A stretch of DNA of 6,643 nt. Source: Sediminibacterium ginsengisoli. GTDB taxonomy: Bacteria > Bacteroidota > Bacteroidia > Chitinophagales > Chitinophagaceae. The position numbers and the translations under genes are program-made. The DNA is taken from assembly GCA_943324415.2 (NCBI GenBank), contig CALPLN020000106.1, positions 1 to 6,643 on the forward strand, written 5' to 3'. Below, in pieces: positions 1 to 5,657 of the stretch (the stretch's first letter is position 1; each line of letters opens with the position of its first letter). The notes below the pieces were generated by a model. The model ran no database searches and had not been told where the DNA came from. It saw only the letters and a list, made by a program, of their open reading frames with translations.

Positions 1-252
1 AACGAGGCAAGCAAAGCAGCTGCCTTCAAGTTTGGATTAGATGCCACTGTATGTGCCCTGAATGGTGGAGAAGACTATGAACTACTCTTTACCATGAAGC
101 AAGCAGATTACGATAAAATGACCATGCAAGAAGAAATTAGTGTGATTGGATATATGTGTGATGCATCTGAGGGTAAAAAATTAATCACTAAAGGAAATAA
201 TCTTTTTGATATTACTGCACAAGGTTGGAATGCTTTTGCAAAAGAAGCCTAA
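1..252 (+). CDS. thiL: Thiamine-monophosphate kinase, C-terminal part (5' end outside window)
   Basis: ThiL phosphorylates thiamine monophosphate to thiamine diphosphate using ATP, the last step of cofactor synthesis in the cytoplasm. The visible frame is open from base 1 and gives 83 residues ending at TAA 250-252. The diagnostic stretch is 'ALNGGEDYELLFT' at visible residues 20-32, which matches the conserved C-terminal NGGEDYELLFT motif of ThiL in the AIR synthase/PurM-like superfamily. It is followed by the usual short 'ISVIGYM' strand and a terminal segment. The N-terminal ATP- and metal-binding half is missing only because the window starts inside the gene. The stop overlaps the stop of the convergent nagA. 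A GC-rich stem with a T run lies 22 nt downstream and probably ends this transcript. Identity is firm from the motif; the full length cannot be judged. Confidence 0.93.
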   Translation, partial: NEASKAAAFKFGLDATVCALNGGEDYELLFTMKQADYDKMTMQEEISVIGYMCDASEGKKLITKGNNLFDITAQGWNAFAKEA

Positions 253-1334
253 TAATAAATCTCCTTATTGATCAACGCCAATTCTGCAGATAATAAAAGT
301 AGGTTGGCGTTTTTGTTGAATTCAATTGTACCACCAATTTGTTTATGAGACATCAGCTTTGCTGGATATGCACTACACATTTTTACAGCCTCGTCTAGTG
401 AAACTCCAACATGATGTACCAGATTCTGAACAGACTTCAACTGTGTTAATGCAGAGCCACTTAGGGTTCCAGCTGATTCAAATTTATCTCCAACTAGTTG
501 GTGTTGATACAATCCTGTGCTAGTTGCTGTCACAGCATCGGTGATACAGAACAATCGATCCCCCATTATTTTTTTAGCAATTTGTATAGCAGAAAAATCA
601 ACATGGTAACCATCTGCAACGATACTACTCATGGCTGTTGGGTGATTGAACAATGCGCCAACAACTCCAGGAGCACGATGTTGTAATGGACTCATTGCAT
701 TGAAAAGATGCGTAGCCACCGGAATGCCATCGTTAAAAAATTGCATCGCGGTTTCATAGCTCGCATTGGTATGTCCAGCAGAAACAACGACACCTGCCTG
801 TTGAATGGTATTGATTATTTCAGGAGTACAAATTTCGGGCGCCAAAGTAATCATACTTATTGCATCTTTCCCGTAGGCTAAAACAGATCTGACTTCTTGT
901 ATATCAGGCGCATGAATGACAGCCTCATCGTGTGCGCCCTTTTTATTTACATTAATCCATGGGCCTTCAATATGTAATCCAATACAACCCATACCACCAG
1001 CGGCTTTGTAGGCCTTCACGGCATCAATGGATGCATAGATGACTTCATTACTCTGAGATGCAATGGTGGGCTGAAAAAATGCCGTACCCCCTACTAAACA
1101 AGATTGATGAATTTTTTCAATGGTCGCTTTTTCAGGAAACTCAGACAATAGTTTACCACCTGCACCATATAATTGTAAGTCAATGAAAGCGGGCACAATG
1201 AATGGAACAGCATTGTCTTGATCAAATCCTCTTTGGTCTAAAGCAACTACTACACCATGCTCAATGTGAACCACAATATCATGGATCCATTTTGATCCAG
1301 TGAACAAGGCCCTAGTTGAATATTGTGAAATCAT
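249..1334 (-). CDS. nagA: N-acetylglucosamine-6-phosphate deacetylase
   Basis: NagA hydrolyses N-acetylglucosamine-6-phosphate to glucosamine-6-phosphate and acetate, feeding amino sugars from peptidoglycan recycling or chitin breakdown into central metabolism. The 361-residue product fits the amidohydrolase superfamily. Visible landmarks are 'FIDLQLYGAGG' (50-60, where NagA has Gln in place of the usual HxH), metal ligand Glu123 in 'HIEGPW', His188 in 'AGHTNA', His209 in 'THLFNAM', substrate-side His244 in 'ADGYHV' and catalytic Asp266 in 'ITDAV'. The end carries the closing beta-sandwich 'GGTIEFNKNANLLLLS', with Asn where many homologues have Asp. I chose ATG at 1334 because it lies 8 nt past the stop of the upstream omega-amidase; the frame stays open to 1460, but that would overlap the neighbour by over 100 bp. 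It is probably the last gene of a recX-amidase-nagA operon. No nagB is visible nearby. Confidence 0.93.
   Translation of the reverse strand: MISQYSTRALFTGSKWIHDIVVHIEHGVVVALDQRGFDQDNAVPFIVPAFIDLQLYGAGGKLLSEFPEKATIEKIHQSCLVGGTAFFQPTIASQSNEVIYASIDAVKAYKAAGGMGCIGLHIEGPWINVNKKGAHDEAVIHAPDIQEVRSVLAYGKDAISMITLAPEICTPEIINTIQQAGVVVSAGHTNASYETAMQFFNDGIPVATHLFNAMSPLQHRAPGVVGALFNHPTAMSSIVADGYHVDFSAIQIAKKIMGDRLFCITDAVTATSTGLYQHQLVGDKFESAGTLSGSALTQLKSVQNLVHHVGVSLDEAVKMCSAYPAKLMSHKQIGGTIEFNKNANLLLLSAELALINKEIYY
274..314 (+). terminator. Probable intrinsic terminator of thiL, inside nagA
   Basis: A perfect 8-bp inverted repeat, AACGCCAA (274-281) and TTGGCGTT (304-311), encloses a 22-nt loop, and its right arm runs into five T residues (310-314). 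On the + strand this has the shape of an intrinsic terminator placed just after the thiL stop. On the - strand no T run follows the stem, so the signal appears to be one-directional. The long loop makes it weaker than a classic terminator. It lies entirely within the 3' coding part of nagA on the opposite strand. Confidence 0.6.
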
Positions 1335-1342
1335 ATATAAGA

Positions 1343-2161
1343 TTAAATGGCTTGGATCGTAAAAAAGTCTGCGTCTTTCCAAAACGGAAATTGTGCCCTG
1401 CTGTGATCTAATTCTTCTCGTTCTAATGTAATTTGAAACACCGCCTCTTGGTCTGCACAATGGTATAAGACTTCACCCAAAGGGCCTACTATCATTGAGT
1501 TTCCGCTGTGTGCAATATTATTGCCATCTAATCCAACCCTGTTCACCCCTACTACAAAAGCTTGATTTTCTATGGCCCTTGCAACCAATAATGTTTTCCA
1601 TGCGTGGCTTCTTTTTTCTGGCCAGTTAGCAACATAGATCAACACATCGTATTCGTTGTTAGCAGCTTGTCTTGACCAAATAGGAAAACGAAGATCATAA
1701 CAAATTTGTAGATTAATTTTCCATCCTTTTACACTTGCAATTAATCTTTTGTTGCCAGCCGTATAATGTTGATCCTCTCCTCCGAATGCAAAAAGGTGTC
1801 TTTTATCATAATGCCCCAATTCCCCATTGGGTAACATCCATATAAGTCGATTGTAATAATGTCCTGCTTCTTGAATCATTAGGGATCCTGTAAGTACTAT
1901 TTTTTGTTCCATTGCAATACGACGCATCCATTGGACACTAGGCCCATCCATGGTTTCAGCGTGTAGCTCTGGCTGCATACTGAAACCTGTATTGAACATT
2001 TCTGGTAGAATCACAATTTCGGTTGGTGCTTCTAAGCTCAATATTTTTTGTTCTAATAAAGTGAGATTGGCTCCTTTATCTTCCCAATAAAGATGGGACT
2101 GAATCAATGTAAGTTTAAGTGTAGACAAAGGAATAAAATTTATGTCTATGAGTAAATGCAT
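1343..2161 (-). CDS. yafV: Omega-amidase, carbon-nitrogen (nitrilase) family, Nit2/YafV type
   Basis: Enzymes of this family hydrolyse alpha-ketoglutaramate and 2-oxosuccinamate, the omega-amide products of glutamine and asparagine transaminases, to the dicarboxylic 2-oxoacid plus ammonia in the cytoplasm. With the ATG at 2161 the product is 272 residues. The catalytic triad is visible: Glu54 in 'LPEMFNTGFS', Lys120 in 'HYDKRHLF' and Cys154 in 'LQICYDLRFPIWSR', with the additional conserved Glu129 in 'FGGED'. The 'YDKRHLF' and 'CYDLRFPIWSR' motifs are those of YafV/Nit2 rather than of Nit1 or general nitrilases. Family members usually begin almost at the first beta strand, so a TTG at 2128 ('STLKLTLIQ' following) giving 261 residues is a serious alternative. 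The frame also extends upstream to 2305, but that part overlaps recX and is unlike the family. It sits 8 nt before nagA and 37 nt after recX, so all three are likely cotranscribed. Confidence 0.9.
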   Translation of the reverse strand: MHLLIDINFIPLSTLKLTLIQSHLYWEDKGANLTLLEQKILSLEAPTEIVILPEMFNTGFSMQPELHAETMDGPSVQWMRRIAMEQKIVLTGSLMIQEAGHYYNRLIWMLPNGELGHYDKRHLFAFGGEDQHYTAGNKRLIASVKGWKINLQICYDLRFPIWSRQAANNEYDVLIYVANWPEKRSHAWKTLLVARAIENQAFVVGVNRVGLDGNNIAHSGNSMIVGPLGEVLYHCADQEAVFQITLEREELDHSRAQFPFWKDADFFTIQAI

Positions 2162-2198
2162 TATAAAGATAAGGCAAATTAATAGACGATGATTGCCC

Positions 2199-2672
2199 TT
2201 ATGCTTTGTAAAGCGCCTGCACAATTGGTTGGTATAAGATGGGTTCAAATCCGCGCTGGTGTAAAAAGGCCTGTGTTTTCGCCATACGACTAAGGCCACG
2301 CTCACCTTTTAAGCTTGTCCATTTTTTTGTGGCAAGGCTTTGAAGTGTTTTCATGTAGGCGGCCTCATCAATTGCCCTTAACCCGATTTTGATATTGTAA
2401 CTACTCACTCTTTTTTGTTGTAAAGCGTGTTGAATTTTGACTTTGCCCCATCCCTTAATTCTAAAATGTCCACCCGCAAACTGTGTGGCAAAACGTTCTT
2501 CGTTTAAAAAGTTTTCTGCAATCAGGTCCGACATAATTTCTTCTACTTCGTCCATGGTCATTCCAAGTTCGTATAGCTTGTCCCTGACCTCCTGTTGTGC
2601 CCTTTCTTGGTAGGCACAATAGTGCCGTATCCTTTGTATAGCTTGCTCCTTACCAATTCGAACTTTCTTCAT
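2199..2672 (-). CDS. recX: Regulatory protein RecX
   Basis: RecX binds RecA nucleoprotein filaments and limits their extension, modulating recombination and SOS signalling. The 157-residue product has the usual RecX make-up of tandem three-helix repeats. The opening 'AIQRIRHYCAYQERAQQEV' (11-29) is the typical first repeat. 'FLNEERFATQFA' (55-66) with 'KGWGKVKIQHALQQKRVS' (73-90) is the hallmark second repeat, in which a lysine/tryptophan-glycine segment precedes a helix and 'K.VS'. A basic C-terminal repeat ends in 'ILYQPIVQALYKA'. The length is normal for the family. The start ATG at 2672 fits the family N-terminus and leaves a 111-bp region shared with divergent dnaN. It leads a minus-strand gene set with the omega-amidase and nagA, and recA is not in the window. 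No obvious LexA-type box is seen upstream. Confidence 0.9.
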   Translation of the reverse strand: MKKVRIGKEQAIQRIRHYCAYQERAQQEVRDKLYELGMTMDEVEEIMSDLIAENFLNEERFATQFAGGHFRIKGWGKVKIQHALQQKRVSSYNIKIGLRAIDEAAYMKTLQSLATKKWTSLKGERGLSRMAKTQAFLHQRGFEPILYQPIVQALYKA

Positions 2673-2704
2673 AATGTCAATAAGAATTGCTAAAATAGCT
2701 TTTT

Positions 2705-2716
2705 AATCTTAAGATT
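2705..2716. promoter_or_regulatory. Perfect 12-bp palindrome, possible operator
   Basis: AATCTTAAGATT is a perfect inverted repeat lying between the divergent recX and dnaN genes, close to the candidate -7 elements. Its symmetry and position are compatible with a dimeric repressor site serving one or both promoters. In an AT-rich spacer a 12-bp palindrome can also arise by chance, and I do not recognise it as the site of a known regulator. Confidence 0.3.
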
Positions 2717-2742
2717 TTACTTTAGTTTCGTTCTAGTTATTC

Positions 2743-2761
2743 AAGGGGGAAATTCCACCTT
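2743..2761 (+). other. Imperfect hairpin in the dnaN leader
   Basis: AAGGGGG (2743-2749) and CCACCTT (2755-2761) can pair over seven positions with one G-A mismatch around an AAATT loop. It ends 22 nt upstream of the dnaN start and is followed by a run of A residues. The only G/C-rich patch of the intergenic region is concentrated here. It could affect leader stability or translation; no T run follows on either strand, so it is not an intrinsic terminator. Confidence 0.3.
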
Positions 2762-2783
2762 AAAAAAATCAAAAATCGAACGC

Positions 2784-3899
2784 ATGAAGTTTATTGTATC
2801 CTCTTCTTCTTTGTTAAAACACCTTCAACAAATTTCTGGTGTAATCAATACCAATACCGTATTGCCTATTTTGGAAGATTTTTTATTCGAAATCGAAGAT
2901 AAAAAATTGAACATTGTAGCGACCGATTTAGAAACGGTAATGCGTGTTCAAATGGAAGTAGAAAGCAAGGCGAATGGACGTGTTTGTATTCCTGCAAAAA
3001 TCTTAATTGATTCATTAAAGAATATCGCAGACCAGCCATTGACTTTTAATATTGATAAGAACTATGCAGTAGAAATCACAAGCGATAATGGAAAGTATAA
3101 AGTGATGGGCGAAAATCCGGACAACTTCCCAAAAGAGCCTACAGCAGACGATACAACGGGATTCAACATGACTAGCGGTGGATTGTTAACAGCGATCAAC
3201 AAAACATTATTTGCAGTGAGTGGAGATGATTTGCGTCCAGCAATGACGGGTGTTTTCTTTGAATTAACAAAGGAAAGCGTTCAATTTGTTGCCACAGATG
3301 CACATCGTTTGGTGCGTTATAAAAGAACAGATGTAAAAGCGACACAAAATGCTTCTTTCATCGTTCCTAAAAAGCCATTGAACTTATTAAAGAATGCATT
3401 GCCAGATAATGATGACTCTATTACAGTTAGCTTCAATAACAATCATTTATTTGTGGAGCATGGATCTACACAATTAATTTGTCGATTGATTGATGCAAGA
3501 TTCCCAGATTATAAAGTGGTAATCCCTGCAGACAATCCTTATCGTTTAACCGTGAATAAACACGACTTCCAAAATGCATTACGCCGCGTGAATGTATTTA
3601 GTAATAAGAGCACCAATCAAGTGGCTTTAAATATCACTGGTAACGAGTTACAGATGGCAGCACAGGATATCGATTTCAGCTTCGAAGGTAATGAGCGCAT
3701 GAGTTGTGAATACCAAGGAGAAGATATCCAAATTGCCTTTAACGCTAAGTTTTTAATTGAGATGTTGAACGCAGCAGATACGGACGAGGTGTTCATTGAG
3801 TTGTCTACTCCAAGTAAGGCTGGTTTAATCAAACCTTCAGAACAAGCACCAGGTGAAGATTTGTTAATGTTGGTTATGCCATTAATGTTAAATAGCTAA
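2784..3899 (+). CDS. dnaN: DNA polymerase III subunit beta (sliding clamp)
   Basis: DnaN forms a homodimeric ring around DNA and tethers the replicative polymerase and other partners. The 371-residue product matches the usual length and the three-domain clamp layout, roughly residues 1-118, 125-245 and 246-371. Landmarks include the N-terminal 'MKFIVSSSSLLKHLQQISGVI', 'SGDDLRPAMTGVFFEL' (146-161), 'FVATDAHRLVRY' (168-179, with Ala where E. coli has Gly), 'RLIDARFPDY' (234-243) and the closing 'LLMLVMPLMLNS'. The C-terminus replaces the E. coli MPMRL with MPLML plus two residues. The ATG at 2784 begins exactly at the conserved first strand. It is divergent from recX and not next to dnaA or gyrB, an arrangement that is common in Bacteroidota. 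Two hairpins follow the stop, the second a strong terminator, so it is probably a monocistronic unit. Confidence 0.97.
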   Translation: MKFIVSSSSLLKHLQQISGVINTNTVLPILEDFLFEIEDKKLNIVATDLETVMRVQMEVESKANGRVCIPAKILIDSLKNIADQPLTFNIDKNYAVEITSDNGKYKVMGENPDNFPKEPTADDTTGFNMTSGGLLTAINKTLFAVSGDDLRPAMTGVFFELTKESVQFVATDAHRLVRYKRTDVKATQNASFIVPKKPLNLLKNALPDNDDSITVSFNNNHLFVEHGSTQLICRLIDARFPDYKVVIPADNPYRLTVNKHDFQNALRRVNVFSNKSTNQVALNITGNELQMAAQDIDFSFEGNERMSCEYQGEDIQIAFNAKFLIEMLNAADTDEVFIELSTPSKAGLIKPSEQAPGEDLLMLVMPLMLNS

Positions 3900-3914
3900 T
3901 CCCTATCCTATACA

Positions 3915-3932
3915 AAGTCTTCAACAAGACTT
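3915..3932 (+). other. Perfect 7-bp hairpin after dnaN
   Basis: AAGTCTT (3915-3921) and AAGACTT (3926-3932) form a perfect stem with a 4-nt CAAC loop, starting 15 nt after the dnaN stop. No T run follows directly, so it does not look like a terminator itself. It stands 6 nt ahead of the terminator stem and may protect the 3' end of the dnaN message. Confidence 0.45.
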
Positions 3933-3938
3933 AAGAAG

Positions 3939-3975
3939 AACCCGTTGTATCTGCTAGCAGAACATCGGGTTTTTT
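3939..3975 (+). terminator. Intrinsic terminator of dnaN
   Basis: The outer stem AACCCG (3939-3944) pairs with CGGGTT (3966-3971). Inside it, TGT (3946-3948) can pair with ACA (3962-3964), and the centre is a perfect palindrome TCTGCTAGCAGA (3950-3961). The right arm continues into six T residues (3970-3975) and then ATTT. This is the classic shape of a rho-independent terminator. It also shows that the open frame reaching back to 3945 in the next gene is not its true start. Confidence 0.85.
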
Positions 3976-4004
3976 ATTTACATTTATGTCCTAAATACAT
4001 TCTC

Positions 4005-4826
4005 ATGTTAGAAACCATTAAAAACTATTTTGAACATATTCCAAGTACGCATAGGGCTTTGCTATTGGCGGGTGGTATTACCTTTTTTTGGTTGGTAGAA
4101 ATTGCAGCACCCCTTTTTAAATTTGAATACAATAAGATTAAACATGCGGGCCTGAATTTATTTTTCACGTTTACGACCATTGTCATCAATTTTGCTTTTG
4201 CCCTATTGATGGTGAAGGCAAGTGATTGGACAGTACAACAAAATTTTGGTCTGCTACATGTGATACAACTTACTCCTTGGATAGAAGCGATAGTGGGATT
4301 ATTACTACTAGATTTTATTGGAGCTTATATGGTACACATGATTGAACATAAGGTAAAATTTTTATGGAAATTTCATATGGTACATCACGCAGATACCAAG
4401 GTAGATACCACTACAGGCAATAGACACCATCCAGGAGAATCGGTTGTAAGAGCGGTGTTTGCAATCATTGCCGTATTCATTTTAGGTACACCGATGTGGA
4501 TGGTCATGGTGTATCAAAGCTTAAGTGTTGTGTTAACGCAATTTAACCACGCCAATATTTATATTCCAAAATGGTTTGATAAAACCTTTGGTTTAATTAT
4601 TGTTTCTCCAAATATGCATAGAGTTCATCATCATATTACACGTCCACAAACCGATAGTAATTATGGAAATATATTTTCATTTTGGGATCGACTATTAGGA
4701 ACCTATAATGCTACACCGATGGATCAAATTGTATACGGATTGGATGTGTTAGACAATTCAAAAGATGGCTCATTGGCATACCAACTAAAAGCACCATTTG
4801 ATAAATCTGTCAAATCGGATTATTAA
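4005..4826 (+). CDS. Sterol desaturase / fatty acid hydroxylase family membrane protein
   Basis: This is a 273-residue integral membrane protein of the fatty acid hydroxylase superfamily, whose di-iron centre uses O2 to hydroxylate or desaturate lipid-like substrates. The histidine clusters are 'HMIEH' (111-115, HxxxH), 'HMVHH' (124-128, HxxHH), 'RHHPGE' (140-145) and 'MHRVHHH' (204-210), with a further His182 in 'QFNHAN'. Hydrophobic segments at about 18-36, 49-70, 87-110 and 147-175 would anchor it in the membrane with the histidines on the cytoplasmic face. 'NYGNIFSFWDRLLGTY' near the end is typical of bacterial members. I chose ATG 4005 because the open frame further upstream runs through the dnaN terminator. 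The substrate cannot be told from the sequence: sterols are unlikely, and a fatty acyl, sphingolipid or carotenoid-like substrate is possible. It precedes kdsB by 60 nt, so a link to envelope lipids is an inference from position only. Confidence 0.88.
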   Translation: MLETIKNYFEHIPSTHRALLLAGGITFFWLVEIAAPLFKFEYNKIKHAGLNLFFTFTTIVINFAFALLMVKASDWTVQQNFGLLHVIQLTPWIEAIVGLLLLDFIGAYMVHMIEHKVKFLWKFHMVHHADTKVDTTTGNRHHPGESVVRAVFAIIAVFILGTPMWMVMVYQSLSVVLTQFNHANIYIPKWFDKTFGLIIVSPNMHRVHHHITRPQTDSNYGNIFSFWDRLLGTYNATPMDQIVYGLDVLDNSKDGSLAYQLKAPFDKSVKSDY

Positions 4827-4838
4827 TCTGCTCTTTTT
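4816..4838 (+). terminator. Weak terminator-like hairpin at the end of the hydroxylase gene
   Basis: CGGATT (4816-4821) can pair with AATCTG (4825-4830), including one G-T wobble, around a 3-nt loop that contains the start of the TAA stop codon. CTC and then five T residues (4834-4838) follow. The stem is short and AT-rich, so if it acts at all it would give only partial termination before kdsB. Confidence 0.3.
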
Positions 4839-4886
4839 CATAAAACGTTATTCTCATTTTCAAATGACCTTAAATAAAAAACATTC

Positions 4887-5609
4887 ATGAGCAAAGTTGG
4901 TGCTTTTATTCCTGCACGCTATGCGGCTACAAGATTTCCAGCAAAGCTGATGCAAATCCTTGGCGACAAAACGGTGATTAGACATACCTATGATAACACG
5001 GTTGCCACTGGTTTATTTGATGAAGTGTATGTAGTCACAGATAGTGAAATTATTTTCAACGAAATCGTAACCAATGGTGGAAAAGCCATCATGAGTCAAC
5101 GCGCACACGAAAGTGGAAGTGATAGAATCGCAGAAGCGATAGCTGATTTGGAGATGGATATTGTAGTGAATGTACAAGGAGACGAGCCATTTGTAAAACG
5201 CGAACCATTAGAACAAGTACTTGCTTGTTTTCAAGACCCAAAAGTACAAGTGGCTTCATTGATGCAGGTGTTAACGAATCAAGCATCCATTGAAGATCCT
5301 AATTATGTGAAAGTGGCAGTAGATAAAAAATGGAATGCGTTGTTTTTTTCACGTAGTGTAATCCCTTATCCAAGGGCAACAGATATTGCTATTACCTATT
5401 ATGAACATGTGGGTGTCTATGCTTTTAAAAAGCAGGCATTACTTGATTTCACCAACTGGCCAATGTCACCACTAGAGGCTGCAGAAAAAATTGAATGCTT
5501 GCGTTATCTAGAAAACGGCGTCTCTATTAGAATGGCAGTAACCAATTATATGGGTGTTGAAATTGATACGCCCGAAGATTTAATTAAAGCTGCAGCTTTA
5601 TTAAAATAG
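4887..5609 (+). CDS. kdsB: 3-deoxy-manno-octulosonate cytidylyltransferase (CMP-Kdo synthetase)
   Basis: KdsB activates Kdo with CTP to give CMP-Kdo, the donor for the inner core of lipopolysaccharide, in the cytoplasm. The 240-residue product is close to the 248 residues of the E. coli enzyme. It shows the nucleotide-binding 'IPARYAATRFPAKLM' (8-22, with Arg11, Arg16 and Lys20), 'VVTDSEII' (49-56), 'ESGSDRIAEA' (75-84), the metal-binding Asp99 in 'NVQGDEPFV', 'YYEHVGVYAF' (171-180), 'EAAEKIECLRYLENG' (197-211) and the second metal ligand Asp227 in 'VEIDTPEDL'. The ATG at 4887 gives the conserved N-terminus and is preceded by an A-rich leader. An 8-codon upstream frame ends across the start codon (ATGA). 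The gene is separated from the MFS transporter gene by 48 nt with no clear terminator, so cotranscription is possible. Confidence 0.96.
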   Translation: MSKVGAFIPARYAATRFPAKLMQILGDKTVIRHTYDNTVATGLFDEVYVVTDSEIIFNEIVTNGGKAIMSQRAHESGSDRIAEAIADLEMDIVVNVQGDEPFVKREPLEQVLACFQDPKVQVASLMQVLTNQASIEDPNYVKVAVDKKWNALFFSRSVIPYPRATDIAITYYEHVGVYAFKKQALLDFTNWPMSPLEAAEKIECLRYLENGVSIRMAVTNYMGVEIDTPEDLIKAAALLK

Positions 5610-5657
5610 ACGCTCTTATTTAACCCAGCCCTCTCTTTATACAATTAAAAAAGATTC

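Larger units (their letters stand above)
2673..2783. promoter_or_regulatory. Divergent recX/dnaN intergenic promoter region
   Basis: These 111 bp separate the start codons of recX (minus) and dnaN (plus), so both promoters are expected here. The region is very AT-rich. On the + strand there are two overlapping near-matches to the Bacteroidota -7 element TAnnTTTG, at 2718-2725 (TACTTTAG) and 2723-2730 (TAGTTTCG). Neither has a well-spaced TTG -33 element, so I do not assign a start site. On the - strand TATTTTAG (rc of 2692-2699) is a similar one-mismatch candidate for recX. No Shine-Dalgarno sequence is evident before either gene, which is usual in Bacteroidota. Confidence 0.5.

Noticed and set aside
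233..244. Palindrome CTTTTGCAAAAG at the end of thiL, considered as a nagA terminator.
   Set aside because: As a hairpin it has no G/C-rich stem, and no T run follows on the minus strand.
326..686. Two short plus-strand open frames (326-523 and 498-686).
   Set aside because: They lie antisense within the well-supported nagA coding region, and their translations resemble no protein family I know.
1335..1460. Upstream extension of nagA to 1460.
   Set aside because: It would overlap the omega-amidase by more than 100 bp, and the added residues are unlike any NagA N-terminus; ATG 1334 fits both the spacing and the family.
2162..2305. Upstream extension of the omega-amidase to 2305.
   Set aside because: It overlaps the end of recX in another frame, and the added stretch is basic low-similarity sequence not seen in the nitrilase family.
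3617..3832. Minus-strand open frame inside dnaN.
   Set aside because: It is a shadow of the strongly supported dnaN gene, with no recognisable domain of its own.
3979..3986. TACATTTA as a Bacteroidota -7 element for the hydroxylase gene.
   Set aside because: There is one mismatch to TAnnTTTG, and no TTG at the expected -33 spacing; the nearest TTG is about 31 bp upstream, inside the terminator.
3945..4004. Extension of the hydroxylase gene back to a TTG at 3945.
   Set aside because: This stretch is the dnaN terminator stem and T run; the hydrophilic/aromatic residues it would add are not family-like.
5089..5286. Minus-strand open frame inside kdsB.
   Set aside because: It is antisense to conserved kdsB motifs and has no recognisable content.
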